From NCBI GenBank assembly GCA_027485645.1, contig JAIXQR010000007.1, forward strand, positions 558,001 to 622,000: DNA of 64,000 bases, given 5' to 3'. Of the stretch, positions 54,135 through 61,655 are shown piece after piece. Position 1 is the first letter of the stretch, and each line of letters begins with the position of its first letter. Below the pieces are notes generated by a model. It had not been told where the DNA came from. It saw nothing but the letters and a program-made list of their open reading frames with translations, and did no database searches. The stretch comes from a bacterium. GTDB taxonomy: Bacteria; Armatimonadota; Fimbriimonadia; Fimbriimonadales; Fimbriimonadaceae. The translations under genes and the position numbers were made by a program.

Positions 54135-55008
54135 TCAAAGAGAAGACGTCCGCGAACTCGTTCGCCAGCGGTACGGCGCGGCCGCCCTCCGCGTCCTCAG
54201 CAACCAGGCCGCAACCTGCTGCGAAGCGAAGGAAGAATGTTGCCCACCCGATACCCAATCAGAAGCAAGCGACTGCTGCGAGAGCAAACGGGACGGCAAC
54301 TGCTGTTCCGCTGAATCTGCGAGTGACCCCATCAGCGGTGATCTTTACGCCGAGACCGAAGCCGCCCAGATTCCCGAAGCGGCCATTCTCGCGTCCCTCG
54401 GGTGCGGAAATCCAACTGCTCTTGCCGAACTGAAAGAAGGCGAAATCGTCCTCGATCTCGGCAGCGGAGGCGGAATCGACGTCCTCCTCTCCGCAAAGCG
54501 CGTTGGCCCCACCGGTTTTGCCTTCGGCCTAGACATGACCGACGAAATGCTGGAATTGGCCGAAAAGAACCGAGTGGAAGCCGAAGCCGAAAACGTCCGG
54601 TTTCTCAAAGGGCACATCGAAGAGATTCCGCTGGAAGACAACTCAGTCGATGTGGTTATCAGCAACTGCGTAATCAACCTGAGCGCAGATAAAGACCAAG
54701 TGCTTAAGGAGGCCTTCCGAGTACTCCGGCCAGGTGGCAGGTTCGCCGTTTCCGATGTCGTCGTAGATGGCGAGCTTCCTGCAGACGTTCGAAAAGACCT
54801 TGAACTTTATGTAGGCTGCGTCGCGGGAGCGCTTGAGCTTCGTGAATACATCGAAAAGCTCACGACCGCCGGATTCGACGAAGCAAGCGTGACGCCGACT
54901 CGATACTATAGTTTCTCGTCCATCCGCGGCAGCCAAAGTGTTGGCGATCACCCCGAGCTGGATGGCAAGGTCATGGGCGCCTTTATCCGCGCAACGAAAC
55001 CAAAATGA
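54115..55008 (+). CDS. arsM: arsenite methyltransferase
   Basis: A 297-aa SAM-dependent enzyme that converts As(III) to methylated, partly volatile arsenicals. Motif I is LDLGSGGGIDVLLSA. The three conserved As-binding Cys are C97 (SLGCGNP), C185 (SNCVINLS) and C235 (YVGCVAG). Before the core lies an unusual Cys-pair insert with CC at 35-36, 42-43, 54-55 and 63-64. Start ATG 54115, inside the end of arsR; a longer open frame from 53860 overlaps arsR and is not real. The end overlaps arsC by 4 bp. Confidence 0.93.
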   Translation: MSNETLNQREDVRELVRQRYGAAALRVLSNQAATCCEAKEECCPPDTQSEASDCCESKRDGNCCSAESASDPISGDLYAETEAAQIPEAAILASLGCGNPTALAELKEGEIVLDLGSGGGIDVLLSAKRVGPTGFAFGLDMTDEMLELAEKNRVEAEAENVRFLKGHIEEIPLEDNSVDVVISNCVINLSADKDQVLKEAFRVLRPGGRFAVSDVVVDGELPADVRKDLELYVGCVAGALELREYIEKLTTAGFDEASVTPTRYYSFSSIRGSQSVGDHPELDGKVMGAFIRATKPK

Positions 55009-55406
55009 GGATCCTTTTCGTTTGTGTTCATAACGCTGGCCGATCCCAGATGGCTGAGGCATTCGTCAACCACCTCGCCCGCGAGTCCGCGAGCGACTTT
55101 GTGGCGGAATCCGCGGGCACGGTCGGCGGAAAGGTTCTGAATCCGCTCGCAATCGCGGCCATGTCCGAACTCGGGATTTCGATGGAAGGGCAAGCGCCGA
55201 AACTGCTCACCCAAGAAATGGCGGACCGCGCCAATTCCGTGATCTCCATGGGCTGCGGAGTAGATGTAGAGGCGTGCCCGGCAAAATTCTTGCTTGCAGA
55301 AGATTGGGAGCTCGATGACCCCGCCGGAAAGGACATCGAATCCGTTCGAATCATCCGAGATCAGATTCGCGAAAGAGTTCAAGAACTCATGTCGAGAGTT
55401 CCCTGA
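55005..55406 (+). CDS. arsC: arsenate reductase, thioredoxin-coupled (LMW-PTP type)
   Basis: A 133-aa reductase turning As(V) to As(III). P-loop FVCVHNAGRSQMAE carries catalytic C7 and R13; the redox pair is C84 and C91 (MGCGVDVEACP), and the acid is in DDPAGKD (~105). This matches the S. aureus pI258-type enzyme that uses thioredoxin. Its product feeds ArsM encoded just upstream. No arsB/acr3 efflux gene follows; the operon ends at a hairpin. Confidence 0.93.
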   Translation: MRILFVCVHNAGRSQMAEAFVNHLARESASDFVAESAGTVGGKVLNPLAIAAMSELGISMEGQAPKLLTQEMADRANSVISMGCGVDVEACPAKFLLAEDWELDDPAGKDIESVRIIRDQIRERVQELMSRVP

Positions 55407-55410
55407 TGGC

Positions 55411-55440
55411 TTCGGGTTTGGAGCTTGCTCCAAACCCGAA
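55411..55440 (+). terminator. long hairpin after arsC
   Basis: TTCGGGTTTGGAGC (55411-55424) and GCTCCAAACCCGAA (55427-55440) form a perfect 14-bp inverted repeat 4 bp after the arsC stop. Only short T runs follow (CCCTTTAAATTTC), so it is a terminator without a strong U tract. Confidence 0.65.
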
Positions 55441-55448
55441 CGAACCCT

Positions 55449-55800
55449 TTAAATTTCTTGGCCGGCCCAGTCCTGCGCTCTAAACAACTGGCCGCAAGTA
55501 CCGTCGTCGAGCAGGGCTGGAACGAGGGCACCCGTCAAGACCGACTCAACCGCTCCTGGAGCGTTCGGTCCGCCCAAGTCTGTCCGCAGCCAACCTGGAT
55601 CGAGCAGGTTCATCAGCACGCCGTGCTCCTTTAGGTGCCCAGCGGTGTCGGTGACAAACTTGTCTACTGCACCCTTCGAAATGCTGTAGGCAATAAGCTC
55701 TGGCTGTTCCTTGATCCCCGACGTGACGTTAATGATTCGGCCCCATTATCGGGCGATCATTCCCGGAATCAAGCGGTAGCGCTTCGGCACGCCTAGATTC
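55449..55800 (-). pseudogene. degenerate SDR oxidoreductase fragment, relic of a paralogue of 31810-32520
   Basis: The minus strand reads a C-terminal SDR half: LIPGMIAR-stop-WGRIINVTSG, then ELIAYSISKGAVDKFV, LMNLLDPGWLRTDLGGPNAP and ALVPALLDDGTCGQLFRAQD, ending at TAA 55449. It aligns along its length with the intact SDR at 31810-32520. An in-frame TAA (55748-55750) replaces a Gly codon, and the N-terminal Rossmann half with its TGxxxGIG motif is missing; homology fades by ~55800. A dead duplicate. Confidence 0.85.
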
Positions 55801-55836
55801 CAAATAGCTTGGTCGTAGGTTCAATCTGCGCGAAAT

Positions 55837-56256
55837 CTACGCTGCCGGAGTCGCCGTCGCAAAGTCGCCTTCGCCTTCAATCTCGCCCAGATAGCCGCCC
55901 CAACCGTTTGGATTTTCTTGCTTCGGAAAAGTAAGGACGAGCAGTTTTGTCCGTACTCCCTCCGGAATGGCGTAGGTGTGCGGAAGGCCCTGCGGCAAGA
56001 ATACAAATCCGCCTTTTTTCGCCGGAAACTCTTCCCCGTCGCAGGTGAAGGTCACCTCACCTTCCAAAACGTAAAAGACTTCGTCCTCCGTGCGGTGAGT
56101 GTGCATTGGCGGCTCTTCACCATGAACGGTGTCCAGCGCAAAGGCCGCCAAACCCCGCCCAAGCCCACGCTCTCCGGCTTTGATCAGGTGAGGGATTCCC
56201 AATTCCACGACGGTGCCTTCATTGGCGGCGAGTGCGTACGGACGTACCATGCCCAT
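55837..56256 (-). CDS. cupin domain-containing protein
   Basis: A 139-aa single cupin. Motif 1 is EPPMHTHRTEDEVFYVLEGEVTF (metal ligands His, His, Glu) and motif 2 is GFVFLPQGLPHTYAIP (third His). Likely a small metal-dependent dioxygenase, isomerase or binding protein. ATG 56250 is an equally good start. Follows the DinB gene on the same strand (30 bp) and may be its operon partner. Confidence 0.87.
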   Translation of the reverse strand: MGMVRPYALAANEGTVVELGIPHLIKAGERGLGRGLAAFALDTVHGEEPPMHTHRTEDEVFYVLEGEVTFTCDGEEFPAKKGGFVFLPQGLPHTYAIPEGVRTKLLVLTFPKQENPNGWGGYLGEIEGEGDFATATPAA

Positions 56257-56286
56257 AGTCTGGCTCCAGCCGACTAATTGCCGTGC

Positions 56287-56796
56287 TCAGTTGTCGGGTG
56301 TCGTATCACCCAAAAGGTGCCGCACCGAGTACATCTGCCCGGTGTGGTACGAAACGTGAAAAATCATGTACTTCAGCAAGTCGCCAAAATTGGAATACCA
56401 ATACGGTGCCTTGTCCGTCATCGCCGGATTCCGTTCTTTAAGAAATGCCATTGCCTCGGCATGAACCCGTAGTAACTCCGCCTGAACTTGTGCCGCCGTC
56501 ATCGCTCGATGCGCCTCGGTGGGTAGCTGCGGAATGTTCGAAGTGTAGTAACCAAATTGCTCGGCGAGTAGCGGGCTTTGGATTCTGCAATTCGACAAGT
56601 CTCGGCTTGATCCGCCGTCGGGAGTGTCTCCGCCAAAACGTGCCGCTTCCCAATAAGCAATATGCCCGGCAAGCTCACCAATCGAGAGCAGGCCATCGGC
56701 CGGTCGAACCCAAACCAACTCATCCGGAAGGTTCTTGAAAGCCTCCGTGACTTCGAAATAGCCCAAATCCAAGCACGCTAAATACGTTTCTAACAT
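56287..56796 (-). CDS. DinB family protein
   Basis: A 169-aa four-helix bundle: DELVWVRPADGLLSIGELAGHIAYWE carries the first His ligand, and YMIFHVSYHTGQMYSVRHLLG the last two, as in DinB/YfiT metal-binding proteins. Start chosen at ATG 56796; an upstream ATG at 56835 adds unrelated residues. Some relatives are thiol S-transferases (bacillithiol or mycothiol); activity here unknown. Confidence 0.85.
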   Translation of the reverse strand: MLETYLACLDLGYFEVTEAFKNLPDELVWVRPADGLLSIGELAGHIAYWEAARFGGDTPDGGSSRDLSNCRIQSPLLAEQFGYYTSNIPQLPTEAHRAMTAAQVQAELLRVHAEAMAFLKERNPAMTDKAPYWYSNFGDLLKYMIFHVSYHTGQMYSVRHLLGDTTPDN

Positions 56797-56899
56797 CGCG
56801 AATCCCAACCCAAACTTTACAACGAAGGGCGCCAACAGAGTGATACCTTAGAAACATCACACTTGCGGGCATCTATATACTTCCCTAAACTGGAGGACG

Positions 56900-57301
56900 A
56901 TGAACGCAGGCACAAAGTCCGATCCGTGGAATCTCAAAACCCCGCCGGGAACCGCCGAGTACCAAATGTACCGAGACGAGAAAGACGGCAAAGCGGTCAT
57001 CGTCTGCGTCGTTGGCTCGACCACGTTGCTGTATGATGCTCGCTGCCTCGAAGACCTCCACGCAATGCTGAAAGCTCACGGCGACTGGATGGACCTTGGC
57101 GGCGCCGATGAGCAGAAAGAAGCCAAGCCCGGCACCGTCGAAGCTTGGGGCCGGTCGGAATCCAACCCGGTCGGAGGCTGGTACGGACTCAAGAAAGGAC
57201 TCCGGGGCCGCTTCGGAGTCTACGTTCCCCCGCTCATGGAGGCCCTCGGCCTCGCAGAACTCACCCACGAAGCAAAAAACAACAAAATGCGCGCGATTTA
57301 G
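56900..57301 (+). CDS. conserved hypothetical protein (DUF6855-like)
   Basis: A 133-aa soluble protein. The conserved pattern DPWNLKTPPGTAEYQMYRDE ... STTLLYDARCLEDLHAMLKAHGDW ... EAWGRSESNPVGGWYGLKKGLRGRFGVYVPPLMEALGLAELTH recalls a widespread DUF6855-like family of unknown role. GGAGG lies just before the ATG. It ends about 50 bp before the riboswitch leader of the next operon. Confidence 0.8.
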   Translation: MNAGTKSDPWNLKTPPGTAEYQMYRDEKDGKAVIVCVVGSTTLLYDARCLEDLHAMLKAHGDWMDLGGADEQKEAKPGTVEAWGRSESNPVGGWYGLKKGLRGRFGVYVPPLMEALGLAELTHEAKNNKMRAI

Positions 57302-57344
57302 AATTCTCAGGAACTTATTTACGCGAATTCTCGTTCACCTATTT

Positions 57345-57441
57345 GATTCCGAAGGGGAGTAGCACCTGCTACGGCAGGCACTGCGTTCGTCATCACGCTC
57401 GAAAGAGCCGGATGCAGTGGCAATTGCAAGACCTTCATCGC
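57345..57441 (+). ncRNA. yybP-ykoY (Mn2+) riboswitch aptamer
   Basis: P1 pairs GAAGG (57351-57355) with CCTTC (57432-57436). The invariant GGGGAGTAGC starts the aptamer at 57354. P2 is CCTGC/GCAGG with a TACG tetraloop (57365-57378). A second arm stacks from CACTGC/GCAGTG (57379-57384 and 57414-57419) and encloses the conserved CGTCATCACG segment and a GAAA-capped hairpin. GCAAGACC closes it. This is the manganese-sensing class usually found before TerC/Alx, MntP and P-type pumps. A TerC gene follows. Confidence 0.9.
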
Positions 57442-57461
57442 TCCGCGATGAAGGTCTTTTT
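57428..57461 (+). terminator. riboswitch expression-platform terminator
   Basis: AAGACCTTCATCGC (57428-57441) pairs with GCGATGAAGGTCTT (57445-57458), loop TCC, then T-run through 57461. The left arm reuses the P1 3' strand and the GACC of the aptamer. Ligand-stabilised P1 and the terminator therefore exclude each other: Mn2+ should turn expression on. Confidence 0.9.
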
Positions 57462-57493
57462 CATGGCGGACGTAAGGGATCGAGAGAACAATC

Positions 57494-57754
57494 ATGAGAT
57501 GCCCGAACTGCAATGAACCCCTCGTCATTTCCGAAAAGCACCGTGTCGAAATCGACTACTGCCCTCGGTGTCGTGGCGTTTGGCTAGACCGAGGCGAGCT
57601 CGACAAGATCATCGAGCGATGCCAACACGTGAGTTTCGACCGGGATGACGACGACCACGAATACTCGCGCCCCCGCGAAACGACGACCTACACCGAACGA
57701 GCCCATCACAAGAAAAAGCGTGGTGGCTTCCTTGAGGATCTGTTCGACTTCTGA
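57494..57754 (+). CDS. zinc-ribbon (zf-TFIIB) protein in Mn riboswitch operon
   Basis: An 86-aa protein. Residues 1-42 form a TFIIB-type zinc finger: CPNCNEPLVI ... YCPRCRGVWLDRGELDKI (four Cys). The rest is polar and acidic/His-rich (RDDDDHEYSR, ERAHHKKK), a possible metal-binding tail. Its stop overlaps the TerC start (TGATG), so both are translated together under the Mn riboswitch. Small zf-TFIIB proteins are widespread with unknown function; a metal-homeostasis role is suggested by this context only. Confidence 0.87.
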   Translation: MRCPNCNEPLVISEKHRVEIDYCPRCRGVWLDRGELDKIIERCQHVSFDRDDDDHEYSRPRETTTYTERAHHKKKRGGFLEDLFDF

Positions 57755-58752
57755 TGACCGAGATTGCCAACATCCCCGTTTGGATTTGGGGCACCTTTCT
57801 GGGCTTTGTCGCCCTCATGCTGGCCCTAGACCTTGGCGTGTTCCACCGGACCCCGCACAGAGTAGAGCCCAAAGAAGCGCTCATCTGGAGCGGGATCTGG
57901 ATTGCGCTCGCCTTGGTCTTCAATGCCGGCCTGTTCGCCTTTTGGAACCAAGTTCAACCGAATAGCTCCTATACGAACAGCGAAGCAGGCATTGCCTTCC
58001 TGAGTGGCTACCTCATTGAAAAGGCTCTGAGCGTCGACAACATCTTTGTCTTCCTCATGGTCTTTTCGTACTTCCAAGTTCGCGAGGAGTACCAACACCG
58101 GGTGCTGTTTTGGGGCATCATTGGCGCTCTCCTGTTTCGGGCGTTGTTCATCGCGCTTGGAGCCGTTGTTCTAGAAAAGTTCTTCTGGACGATGATCCTG
58201 TTTGGCACCTTCCTGATCGCCACCGGCATCAAGATGGCCTTGCCGAAGTCGAAGGAGATCGACCTCAACCGCAACATTGTCGTTCGGTTAGTTCGCAAAC
58301 TCCTTCCGGTAACCCCAGACTTCCACGGTGAAAAGTTCTTCGTCCGAATCGATGGAAAGCGTTGGGCAACGCCGCTGTTTGTGGTGCTCCTCGTGATTGA
58401 GTTCACGGACGTGATCTTCGCGGTGGATTCGATTCCCGCGATCTTCGCGATCACCGAGAATCCGTTCATCGTATTCACGTCCAACGTGTTTGCAATCCTG
58501 GGATTGCGCTCGCTCTTCTTCGCCGTTGCTGGACTCACCCAAATGTTTCGGTACCTCAGCTTTGGCCTCGCCGCCATTTTGGTATTTGTCGGCGGAAAAA
58601 TGCTGTACGGCTACGTGGAGAAAGTGGTCTTCGTGGATTGGCCGAAGTTTCCGCCGATGCTCTCGCTGGGCATCATCGCGGGCATCCTCATCATCGCAAT
58701 TCTTGCCTCGGTCCGCGATTCAAAGAAGAATCCGGACAAGGCAAGTCACTAA
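57754..58752 (+). CDS. TerC/Alx family membrane protein, probable Mn2+ exporter
   Basis: A 332-aa integral membrane protein with about nine helices. The TerC hallmarks are acidic residues within helices: ALDLGVFHR, LIEKALSVDNIFVFLMVFSYF, and LVIEFTDVIFAVDSIPAIFAIT, which line a metal path. E. coli Alx and related TerC proteins export Mn2+ and are controlled by the same yybP-ykoY element found here, which supports this substrate. Convergent with the CA-like gene (4-bp overlap). Confidence 0.93.
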   Translation: MTEIANIPVWIWGTFLGFVALMLALDLGVFHRTPHRVEPKEALIWSGIWIALALVFNAGLFAFWNQVQPNSSYTNSEAGIAFLSGYLIEKALSVDNIFVFLMVFSYFQVREEYQHRVLFWGIIGALLFRALFIALGAVVLEKFFWTMILFGTFLIATGIKMALPKSKEIDLNRNIVVRLVRKLLPVTPDFHGEKFFVRIDGKRWATPLFVVLLVIEFTDVIFAVDSIPAIFAITENPFIVFTSNVFAILGLRSLFFAVAGLTQMFRYLSFGLAAILVFVGGKMLYGYVEKVVFVDWPKFPPMLSLGIIAGILIIAILASVRDSKKNPDKASH

Positions 58753-59195
58753 ACCGTCACCGGCTCAAAGGTAACTAAGCCCGCTTCCACGCGGGCAAAG
58801 TACGCGTCGATCGCATCCAGACCGGTGACACGGTTCACAAAAGCCGCGGCTCGCACTAGGTCCGCTCGTTGGACCAACTCCAGCCGCGGCTCCGCCAGTT
58901 CCAGGCGAGAGGCATAGAAGGCGCAACTTTGGTGGGCAATGAGTACAACCCGCCGAAGCTCGTGGGCTTCGACCAAAAAGTGGAGTTCATCAACCACCCC
59001 TTGCTCTTCCAAGTGAGCCTGCGGGTGGCCCGCCAGACAAGCTGGGCCGCCCGGAAGGCACAGCCGGTCGTACCGCGGAAGGTTCAAACCGTTCACCAAA
59101 AACTCGTCAAACTGCGCCCCAATTCGTCCGTCCGAACAATAGATCGCCGCCGCGTGAATTCGAGAAGGGTCGTATTGGCTAGCGCTGGTGAACAT
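58749..59195 (-). CDS. beta-carbonic anhydrase-like protein
   Basis: A 148-aa protein with the zinc ligands of beta-carbonic anhydrases in order: C20-S-D22-G-R24 (CSDGR) and H88-Q-S-C91 (HQSC). It is shorter than classical enzymes, with the Gly-rich loop CLPGGPACLAG between. It may be a true small CA or one of the CA-like proteins of unknown activity. Start at ATG 59195 fits better than 59231. Confidence 0.72.
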   Translation of the reverse strand: MFTSASQYDPSRIHAAAIYCSDGRIGAQFDEFLVNGLNLPRYDRLCLPGGPACLAGHPQAHLEEQGVVDELHFLVEAHELRRVVLIAHQSCAFYASRLELAEPRLELVQRADLVRAAAFVNRVTGLDAIDAYFARVEAGLVTFEPVTV

Positions 59196-59323
59196 GAATT
59201 CGTTCAAGGGTTGCAGGGTACCTGCCCCCAACTTCGGACAAAATACGGCGAAATGCGCAAAAGGCTCGCAAAATGGACCTACAATTCGTGAGTTCCTGAC
59301 TTACCTGCTTCACGATACAAGGA

Positions 59324-60058
59324 GTGTCGTCTCAATTTGAGTTGCTTTGTCGTCCCCGAGAAACCGAAAGCGTCGCCTTCCACTTAGACGACTACTCAGG
59401 CCTTCCGCCAAACGCACAAAGATATCTAGGGCACGCCATTGCCGAAGGTACTCCGCTGGCGACTTGGGTTCAGTTTCAAATGAGAGGTGTCATAAAGCTC
59501 GGAAAGTGGCGACCGTTCACCGCGCGACAAGTCATTAGAATTGGGCATGGCTTCGTGTGGGAAGCTAACGTACCTCTTGGATTTACATTCATCAGCGGGT
59601 TTGACCAAATCGTGGATGGTCACGGCGAGATGAATTGGAAACTTCACGGCCTGCTCAAAGTCATGGGCTTCACGGGTGCCGACGTCTCTCGGGCCGCCGA
59701 GGGCCGTCTAGCATGCGAACTCACCCTGCTACCTTCTGCGCTATGCAATCCAAACTATCGCTGGACAGAGGACGGTGACCAGGTGACCGTGCGGATGCAA
59801 GGCTATAGCGTGGAATCGAAACTGGCGATGAACCTCGAAAAGTCTGGCGAAGTTGAGAGCGTCTGCCTCGACCGTTGGGGGAATGCGGACGGTGGCGACT
59901 TCAAGATGATGCCCTTCGGCGGAACCATGGAGTCCGAAAAAACATTCGGCGGCTATACCATTCCCACTCGAATCCGAGTCGGCTGGAACTTTGGCAATGA
60001 AAAGTTCGAAAAGGGCGAGTTCTTTCGAGCGGAAATCACAAACGCCGAGTTTCACTAG
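59324..60058 (+). CDS. DUF6544-like protein
   Basis: A 244-aa soluble protein with a GTG start. It opens with LPPNAQRYLGHAIAEGTPLATWVQFQMRGVIKLGKWRPFTARQVI and continues as a large beta-rich domain with FGGYTIPTRIRVGWNF near the end, the pattern of DUF6544/DUF6920-type proteins. LolA/START-like folds have been suggested for such families. No catalytic motif. Stands alone. Confidence 0.75.
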   Translation: MSSQFELLCRPRETESVAFHLDDYSGLPPNAQRYLGHAIAEGTPLATWVQFQMRGVIKLGKWRPFTARQVIRIGHGFVWEANVPLGFTFISGFDQIVDGHGEMNWKLHGLLKVMGFTGADVSRAAEGRLACELTLLPSALCNPNYRWTEDGDQVTVRMQGYSVESKLAMNLEKSGEVESVCLDRWGNADGGDFKMMPFGGTMESEKTFGGYTIPTRIRVGWNFGNEKFEKGEFFRAEITNAEFH

Positions 60059-60111
60059 TGCCCACCCGCCCGAATCGGATGCTGTACATTTGCACTCCTT
60101 CAATGACTCAA

Positions 60112-60507
60112 CTAACTTTCATCCCGTGTTACTGATACCAAAGTCGATCCACTAAACATAAAGTATTCGCTGTGTTCCTGTCCGCCCATAATGAAAATTC
60201 GATCACATTGTGGGTCTAAATCTAGTGGACCCCCATAACAGTCAAAACGAAGCCAACTGGGCTGGTTCAACTTTGGATACTGCTGAACCTCTCGACGATA
60301 GATGGTGACTGCTTCTTTACACTCACTTGATACTTCATTCGGCGATCGACTGGCTTCTCTTTCGATGCAACTTAGGACAAAACGAGCTTTGGAAAAGTTC
60401 TGATGTGACCAAACGCCCAAAACGAGGACAAACAGAATCATTCCCCATAACAATACGCAAATAATCAACAAGCTTTTCTTGTACTCCTCAGACCGCTCAA
60501 AGCTCAT
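60112..60507 (-). CDS. hypothetical single-pass membrane protein
   Basis: A 131-aa protein with a cytoplasmic start, one strong helix (LLIICVLLWGMILFVLVLGVW, ~14-34) and an extracytoplasmic part with four Cys (C47, C63, C90 and C100), which could form disulfides. The body is lower in GC than its neighbours, hinting at recent acquisition. No family recognised. Confidence 0.55.
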   Translation of the reverse strand: MSFERSEEYKKSLLIICVLLWGMILFVLVLGVWSHQNFSKARFVLSCIEREASRSPNEVSSECKEAVTIYRREVQQYPKLNQPSWLRFDCYGGPLDLDPQCDRIFIMGGQEHSEYFMFSGSTLVSVTRDES

Positions 60508-60709
60508 GAGTGGGTACTAACGCTCAGCCACCCAAAAAGTTCGCGACACGGCACCGAATCCAACTGCCGTTCCTGGCGGCCGAAGCGACTCATGAGTACC
60601 GCAACGTCACTGCCTTGCACTACGGTAACCAGTTTCACGATCAAGACTGGGTGAATCCGAAGGTGATGCGCCTTCTCTCCGAAAACCGCTGAGCTTTACC
60701 AAGGTCGAC

Positions 60710-61153
60710 GTGCGGCAGAAAAATCCGCACGTCGCTTCGGCCGCAATCGTTTACAATGCTCCCACCTTGACCGACGCCATCCTTGCCGCCGACCAAATCG
60801 CTCGCCCAAAGATCGTCGAGATCGTCTCTTCGTTTCCAGAAGGCGCGTGCCTTCCCGCAAACGAGCATCTCAGCTTGCAAGTCGCCGACAAACGGTTCGG
60901 TTGGTACATGCAAAGCCACCACGGCGATGGCCGAATCGACGTCAACTGCAAAGCCCCGCGTGGAGTTGCCGAAATCCTAGTCTCCTCTAACCCGCTGCTC
61001 TACCACGTGCCGCAGTACTTCGGGCACCTCGGTTGGATCGGCATCTATCTCGATATCGAAGAAATTCCTTGGGATGAGGTTCGAGACGTTCTGTTTGAAG
61101 CCTACAAACTCTCCGCCCCTAAGAAGCTGTTAAAGGCGCACAACTTCGTCTAA
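60710..61153 (+). CDS. MmcQ/YjbR family DNA-binding-like protein
   Basis: About 147 aa (GTG 60710) or 128 aa (TTG 60767, which fits the family start better). YjbR fold: RPKIVEIVSSFPEGACLPANEHLSLQVADKRFGWYMQSHHGDGRIDVNCKAPRG, then LGWIGIYLDIEEIPWDEVRDVLFEAYKLSAPKKL. The YjbR domain has a double-wing DNA-binding-like fold; biological role unclear. Followed 1 bp later by the DUF4240 gene on the same strand. Confidence 0.83.
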   Translation: MRQKNPHVASAAIVYNAPTLTDAILAADQIARPKIVEIVSSFPEGACLPANEHLSLQVADKRFGWYMQSHHGDGRIDVNCKAPRGVAEILVSSNPLLYHVPQYFGHLGWIGIYLDIEEIPWDEVRDVLFEAYKLSAPKKLLKAHNFV

Positions 61154-61154
61154 A

Positions 61155-61655
61155 ATGACCCACATCATGACGATCGACCAGTTCTGGCAAATCATCGAAG
61201 ATGCTCGCGGTAACGCGGCAAAAGTCACCGCCGCCTTGCTGCTCGTACCGGCAGAAGAGATCGAAGCCTTCGCAAACCTGTACGGCGAGCAAATGAACCG
61301 CCTCCACCACTGGGATATCTGGGGTGCCGCGTTCGTCCTCAACGATGGCTGTAGCGACGACTGCTTCCATTACTTCAAGGCATTCGTCATCGGAAAAGGC
61401 CGAAAGTTCTTCGAACAAGCTGTCCTTGCCCCAGATGACCTTGCTCCGCTGATCAGCAGTAAGGACCTGAAGAATGGCTGCGACAATGAAGCTCTGAACT
61501 ACGCCGCCGCAGAAGCCTACGAGCAGATCACCAACGCGGATCTAGTCACCGAAGTTGAATCGCTGGAAGGCACCGAACCGGCCGGCGAGACCTGGGAAGA
61601 GGACGAAGTCTACGACCGCTTCCCCAAGCTCGCCGCCCGTGCGGAAGCTGGCTAG
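61155..61655 (+). CDS. DUF4240 domain-containing protein
   Basis: A 166-aa acidic soluble protein. The DUF4240 core is MTIDQFWQIIEDARG at the start, then HHWDIWGAAFVLNDGCSDDCFHYFKAFVIGKGRKFFEQAV, a pattern close to WGR/SMI1-neighbouring families. Function unknown. ATG 61167 is an alternative start. Coupled to the YjbR gene (1-bp gap); convergent with the PDZ-hydrolase. Confidence 0.87.
   Translation: MTHIMTIDQFWQIIEDARGNAAKVTAALLLVPAEEIEAFANLYGEQMNRLHHWDIWGAAFVLNDGCSDDCFHYFKAFVIGKGRKFFEQAVLAPDDLAPLISSKDLKNGCDNEALNYAAAEAYEQITNADLVTEVESLEGTEPAGETWEEDEVYDRFPKLAARAEAG

Noticed and set aside
60503-60597. Two copies of CTCATGAGT about 85 bp apart
   Set aside because: Short self-complementary octamers occur by chance at this length, and one overlaps a start codon; no further support.
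60510-60692. 60-codon open frame between the membrane protein and YjbR genes
   Set aside because: GTG start without Shine-Dalgarno, no recognisable domain, and its 5' end lies within the divergent promoter area. Coding cannot be excluded but is not supported.
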